64,000 nt of DNA from Rossellomorea marisflavi. Lineage in GTDB: Bacteria > Bacillota > Bacilli > Bacillales > Bacillaceae_B. The notes under the pieces are model-generated. The model ran no database searches. It saw nothing but the letters and a program-made list of their open reading frames with translations, and had not been told where the DNA came from. Location of the stretch: NCBI RefSeq assembly GCF_022170785.1, contig NZ_CP081870.1, forward strand, positions 2,344,001 to 2,408,000. The letters run 5' to 3'. This document shows positions 60,986-64,000 of this stretch, one piece after another (positions within the stretch are counted from its first letter, which is position 1; the number at the start of each line of letters is the position of its first letter). A program made the translations under genes and the position numbers.

Positions 60986-61042
60986 CAAAAAAATCCAAGC
61001 AGCTCCATCGTTAGGGATAAGAAGGAGCTTGCTTGGATTTTC
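60986..61042 (-). terminator. Terminator of the trp operon
   Basis: Minus-strand AAATCCAAGCAAGCTCC pairs with GGAGCTGCTTGGATTT (one-base bulge), followed by a seven-T run. Confidence 0.88.
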
Positions 61043-61076
61043 ACATAACTGGGACTACCCTCAGGGTTACTTTTTC

Positions 61077-61862
61077 TTACGCACGTACTCCTTTGGATGC
61101 ACCGATCAAGGACTTGATGGTTTCCTCATCACCTGTTTGAAGGAGATCGATGATCCTGCTTCCTACCACCACTCCGTCACAGCTCTGCGACATGGTTTTC
61201 ACATGCTCAGGGCTCGAGATCCCGAAGCCTGCGAGGACCGGGACAGGGCTGTGTTCCTTCAGGAGATTGAGGTGTCTGCTGATGACGTCGTCAAATTCCT
61301 TCCGTGCCCCGGTGATTCCTTTGACCGTTACGGCATAAAGGAAGCCCTCCGATCTTCTTGCAAGCTCCTTGACGCGTTCTTCACTGCTTGTCAGGGTTGC
61401 GAGCTGGATGATGGCGATTCCATGCTCCACAGCATCCGCTTCTATCAGGTCAAGATGCTCGAGGGGCAGATCGGGTATGATGAGTCCGTCCACTCCCGCT
61501 TCCCGGCAATCACGGAAGAAGCGGGACACACCATAGCGAAAAATCGGATTGATATACGTCATGAATACCAATGGGATCGTGACTTCATGACGATTTCCCT
61601 TCAAGGCATCCAGTACACTGGCGAGTGTCGTCCCGTGCTTCAAGGCCCGCTTACCAGCTTCCTGGATCGTTGGTCCATCGGCAACGGGATCTGAAAACGG
61701 GATCCCAAGCTCAATGGCTGTCGCCCCATGCGCCTCCAACCGTCGTAGCGTGGGGATGAGTTCATCAAGCCCTCCATCACCGGCCATGATATAGGGGATG
61801 AACACCTTATTTCCAAGTTCGAGTTCGGTTTTCAATGCCTTTTCCAAAAACTCCTTACCCAT
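61077..61862 (-). CDS. trpA: Tryptophan synthase alpha chain
   Basis: 261 residues. Cleaves indole-3-glycerol phosphate to indole. Catalytic Glu in [20 protein letters not shown] (Glu-x-G-x-P-F-S-D-P) and Asp region [14 protein letters not shown]; phosphate site [13 protein letters not shown] and VVGSRI. GGAGGT precedes the ATG; the start overlaps the trpB stop by eight bases. Last gene of the operon before the terminator. Confidence 0.97.
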   Translation of the reverse strand: MGKEFLEKALKTELELGNKVFIPYIMAGDGGLDELIPTLRRLEAHGATAIELGIPFSDPVADGPTIQEAGKRALKHGTTLASVLDALKGNRHEVTIPLVFMTYINPIFRYGVSRFFRDCREAGVDGLIIPDLPLEHLDLIEADAVEHGIAIIQLATLTSSEERVKELARRSEGFLYAVTVKGITGARKEFDDVISRHLNLLKEHSPVPVLAGFGISSPEHVKTMSQSCDGVVVGSRIIDLLQTGDEETIKSLIGASKGVRA

Positions 61863-63054
61863 GTTGACTACCTCCCAGCATGTCTTGTACTTGATTCACA
61901 TCTTTATCTCCACGGCCCGATAGGCAGATGACGATGGATTCTTCCGGCTTCATCCCCTTCGCAAGCTCCACAGCATAAGCAACGGCATGGGAGCTTTCCA
62001 GTGCCGGGATGATTCCTTCGGTCTTGCACAGAAGCTGAAATGCATCCAGTGCCTCACCGTCGGTCACCGCCGCATAGGTAACGCGTCCTTGATCTTTCAA
62101 AAAGCTATGTTCTGGACCGACCCCCGGGTAATCAAGTCCCGCTGAAACCGAATGGGCTTCTTGGATCTGGCCGCTATCATCCTGTAGCAGATACATCATG
62201 CTTCCGTGCAGGATCCCCACAGATCCCTTCGTCAGAGTGGCTGCATGCTTATCCGTTTCAACACCTGCCCCTGCAGCTTCCACCCCGTATAATGCAACAT
62301 CGTCTCCGACAAACGGGTGGAACATGCCCATGGCATTGCTACCGCCGCCCACGCAGGCGACGATCGCATCGGGCAGCCTGTTTTCCTTTAAGAAAAACTG
62401 TTTCTTCGTTTCATTTCCGATGACGCTCTGGAAGTCCCTGACCATTTTTGGAAACGGGTGCGGGCCGAGGACAGACCCCATGATGTAATGGGTGTCATCT
62501 ACATGGGAGACCCAGTAGCGAAGGGCTTCATTCACGGCATCCTTAAGGGTCGCGCTCCCCTGTTTGACCCCTACCACTTCTGCTCCGAGTAGTTCCATCC
62601 GGAATACATTGAGCTTCTGCCTTCTGATATCCTCTTCCCCCATGAAGATGACGCAATCCAGGTTCAGTAGGGCACATACGGTTGCCGTAGCCACACCATG
62701 CTGGCCCGCACCTGTTTCTGCGACGACTTTCTTCTTACCCATCCTGACAGCAAGGAGGGCCTGACCGATCGTATTATTAATTTTGTGGGCACCTGTATGA
62801 TTCAGATCTTCTCGTTTCAGATAGATTTTCGCCCCACCGACTTTGTCTGATAGATTCCTGGCATGATAGAGGGGATTTTCCCGTCCCACATAGTCTTTCA
62901 GGTAGAGCTGAAGTTCTTCTTGGAAGGATGGATCCACCATCGCTTCTTCGTAGGCGGATTCGAGTTCATTCACCGCCTTCATGAGCGTTTCAGGAACGAA
63001 TTTCCCTCCATATGGTCCAAATAGTCCTCGTTGATCCGGCTGTGCATACATCAT
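61855..63054 (-). CDS. trpB: Tryptophan synthase beta chain
   Basis: PLP enzyme of 399 residues. The PLP lysine is in [36 protein letters not shown] and [18 protein letters not shown] bind PLP phosphate and substrate. GGAGGG precedes the double ATG at 63054. It overlaps trpF by ATGA. A frame extending to 63258 runs into trpF and is not the start. Confidence 0.97.
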   Translation of the reverse strand: MMYAQPDQRGLFGPYGGKFVPETLMKAVNELESAYEEAMVDPSFQEELQLYLKDYVGRENPLYHARNLSDKVGGAKIYLKREDLNHTGAHKINNTIGQALLAVRMGKKKVVAETGAGQHGVATATVCALLNLDCVIFMGEEDIRRQKLNVFRMELLGAEVVGVKQGSATLKDAVNEALRYWVSHVDDTHYIMGSVLGPHPFPKMVRDFQSVIGNETKKQFFLKENRLPDAIVACVGGGSNAMGMFHPFVGDDVALYGVEAAGAGVETDKHAATLTKGSVGILHGSMMYLLQDDSGQIQEAHSVSAGLDYPGVGPEHSFLKDQGRVTYAAVTDGEALDAFQLLCKTEGIIPALESSHAVAYAVELAKGMKPEESIVICLSGRGDKDVNQVQDMLGGSQHG

Positions 63055-63671
63055 TGTATTCCCTCCAATTGTTTGACTGTTTTCATGAGATCGAAGATTT
63101 TTTCCCGGTCTTTTCTTCCGTCCGTTTCTACCCCGCTCGATAAATCTACCATTTCCGGACGGACTTCCTGGATGGCTTCTCCTATATTGGATACATTCAA
63201 TCCCCCAGCAAGGATGATCCGATGCCCGGACCTCTCGATCCCCTTCAGGTAATCCCACTGGAATGTGGTCCCGTTACCACCGCGATGAGGTCCCTTTCCA
63301 CTGTCTACAAGAATCGGCCCTACAGGATAAAGCCCTACCCGTTTCACATCTGATTCAACTTTGATCGAGACAGCTTTGATATACGGTATGGAAAGTGAGA
63401 GGCAAAATTCAGGTGTTTCATCTCCATGGAGCTGAACATAGTCAAGCCCCGCTTCTACAAAGATGGATTCAAGGGTTTGCTTTGATTCATTGACGAAAAC
63501 TCCGATTTTCATCACGTGGTCCGGCAGTTCAGAGCTGATGACCGCCGCTTCCCGTACCGAAATCTTCCTTTTGCTTTTTGCAAACACGAATCCGACCGCA
63601 TCTGCTCCGGCTTCCACCGCCCATTGTGCTTCCTCAAGTGTTCTCACTCCACATATCTTGACCTTTGTCAT
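63051..63671 (-). CDS. trpF: Phosphoribosylanthranilate isomerase
   Basis: 206-residue TIM barrel. Catalytic Cys in [18 protein letters not shown] and Asp in [20 protein letters not shown]; phosphate loop [14 protein letters not shown]. The ATG at 63671 has AAGGTG eight bases upstream and overlaps the trpC stop by four bases. A longer frame to 63785 is rejected. Confidence 0.96.
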   Translation of the reverse strand: MTKVKICGVRTLEEAQWAVEAGADAVGFVFAKSKRKISVREAAVISSELPDHVMKIGVFVNESKQTLESIFVEAGLDYVQLHGDETPEFCLSLSIPYIKAVSIKVESDVKRVGLYPVGPILVDSGKGPHRGGNGTTFQWDYLKGIERSGHRIILAGGLNVSNIGEAIQEVRPEMVDLSSGVETDGRKDREKIFDLMKTVKQLEGIQ

Positions 63672-64000
63672 TCCGTCACCTTCTTTACCTGAAAGGAAGC
63701 AACAAGTCCGGCAGGGTCCTGGCTGCGCATGAGGGTCTCTCCGATGAGAATGGCATCGGCTCCGTCTTCTGCCACCGTCTTGCAATCTTGAATCGTCTTG
63801 ATCCCACTCTCGCTGATCAGCTTCACGTCCTTGCCTTTTACAAGAGAACTCAGCGTTGCCGTCTTATGGATGTCCACTTCGAATGTCTTAAGGTTTCGGT
63901 TGTTGATACCGATCACGCTTGCCCCGAGAGCCAGTGCCCTCCGCATTTCGCCTTCATCATGTACTTCCACCAGTACTTCAAGACCCTTTCCCCTTGCATA
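63668..64000 (-). CDS. trpC: Indole-3-glycerol phosphate synthase, C-terminal part (runs off window)
   Basis: The visible 110 residues are the C-terminal half: YARGKGLEVLVEVHDEGEMR, GINNRNLKTFEVDIHKT, LISESGIKTIQDCKT, and LIGETLMRSQDP. These match the phosphate-binding beta7-beta8 region of TrpC (family about 250-260). Overlaps trpF start by ATGA. The start and any attenuator lie beyond the right edge. Confidence 0.96.
   Translation of the reverse strand, partial: YARGKGLEVLVEVHDEGEMRRALALGASVIGINNRNLKTFEVDIHKTATLSSLVKGKDVKLISESGIKTIQDCKTVAEDGADAILIGETLMRSQDPAGLVASFQVKKVTE

Noticed and set aside
61029..61694. 221-codon frame antisense to trpA
   Set aside because: Shadow of trpA; no motif or start signal.

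Overview
The window looks like chromosomal DNA of an endospore-forming, carotenoid-pigmented member of the Bacillaceae. Evidence: strong AAAGGAGG-type ribosome binding sites, frequent TTG/GTG starts, sporulation and germination genes (two gerA-type operons, Sda, a YhcN/YlaJ lipoprotein, an Hsp20-like GerT-type protein), the B. subtilis-like pairs xpaC-yaaN, yojN-yojO, odhA-odhB and mifM-yidC2, and a C30-carotenoid (staphyloxanthin-type) segment. A pigmented genus such as Rossellomorea would fit, but the genus is a guess. No rRNA, tRNA, phage, transposase or CRISPR array was seen. It reads as mostly ordinary core chromosome with small accessory patches.

Layout. 1-2.9 kb: crtP (cut by the left edge) divergent from crtQ-crtO. 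2.9-5 kb: C45-type hydrolase and cvfB. 5.2-6.7 kb: guanine riboswitch and pbuG. 6.7-12.3 kb: YhcN-type lipoprotein, DUF4395 protein, ABC-F ATPase, RecQ, a 42-aa protein and a YdjO-like protein. 12.6-16.3 kb: gerA-type operon 1. 16.3-18.5 kb: DUF1033 protein, cupredoxin, then a MifM-type arrest leader and yidC2. 18.8-22 kb: D,D-carboxypeptidase, xpaC and a TelA-family gene. 22.1-27.3 kb: VWA/MoxR pair, acetyltransferase, small proteins, cyclotransferase. 27.4-34 kb: acyl-CoA synthetase, sda, odhB-odhA. 34.4-37.5 kb: Hsp20-like protein, an OmpR-type two-component system with a 41-aa leader protein. 37.7-41.7 kb: pxpA-like and YjbQ genes, DCC thiol protein, phosphatase, Nudix and small proteins. 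41.8-43.1 kb: TetR regulator and two SMR efflux subunits. 43.2-46.9 kb: gerA-type operon 2, visibly more AT-rich. 47-53.4 kb: AI-2E transporter, peptidase E-GNAT fusion, MFS exporter, cold-shock protein, membrane, lipo- and excalibur proteins. 53.7-58.3 kb: Nudix, PH-domain, DUF3900, VOC, GNAT and phosphoesterase genes. 58.3-60.3 kb: a short methionyl-tRNA synthetase under a T-box. 60.3-64 kb: methyltransferase and the 3' part of the trp operon (trpC-F-B-A).

Most interesting: (1) a diverged MifM-like nascent-chain sensor whose last codons form one strand of a hairpin that masks the yidC2 ribosome binding site; (2) two copies of a roughly 280-315-bp noncoding repeat, in opposite orientation, each filling the gap between convergent genes, the better one with 15-bp terminal inverted repeats; (3) a peptidase E-acetyltransferase fusion; (4) a short MetRS with two zinc knuckles under its own T-box; (5) a perfect 24-bp palindrome upstream of sda; and (6) several sub-60-residue genes with good ribosome binding sites, one apparently frameshifted in an A-run.
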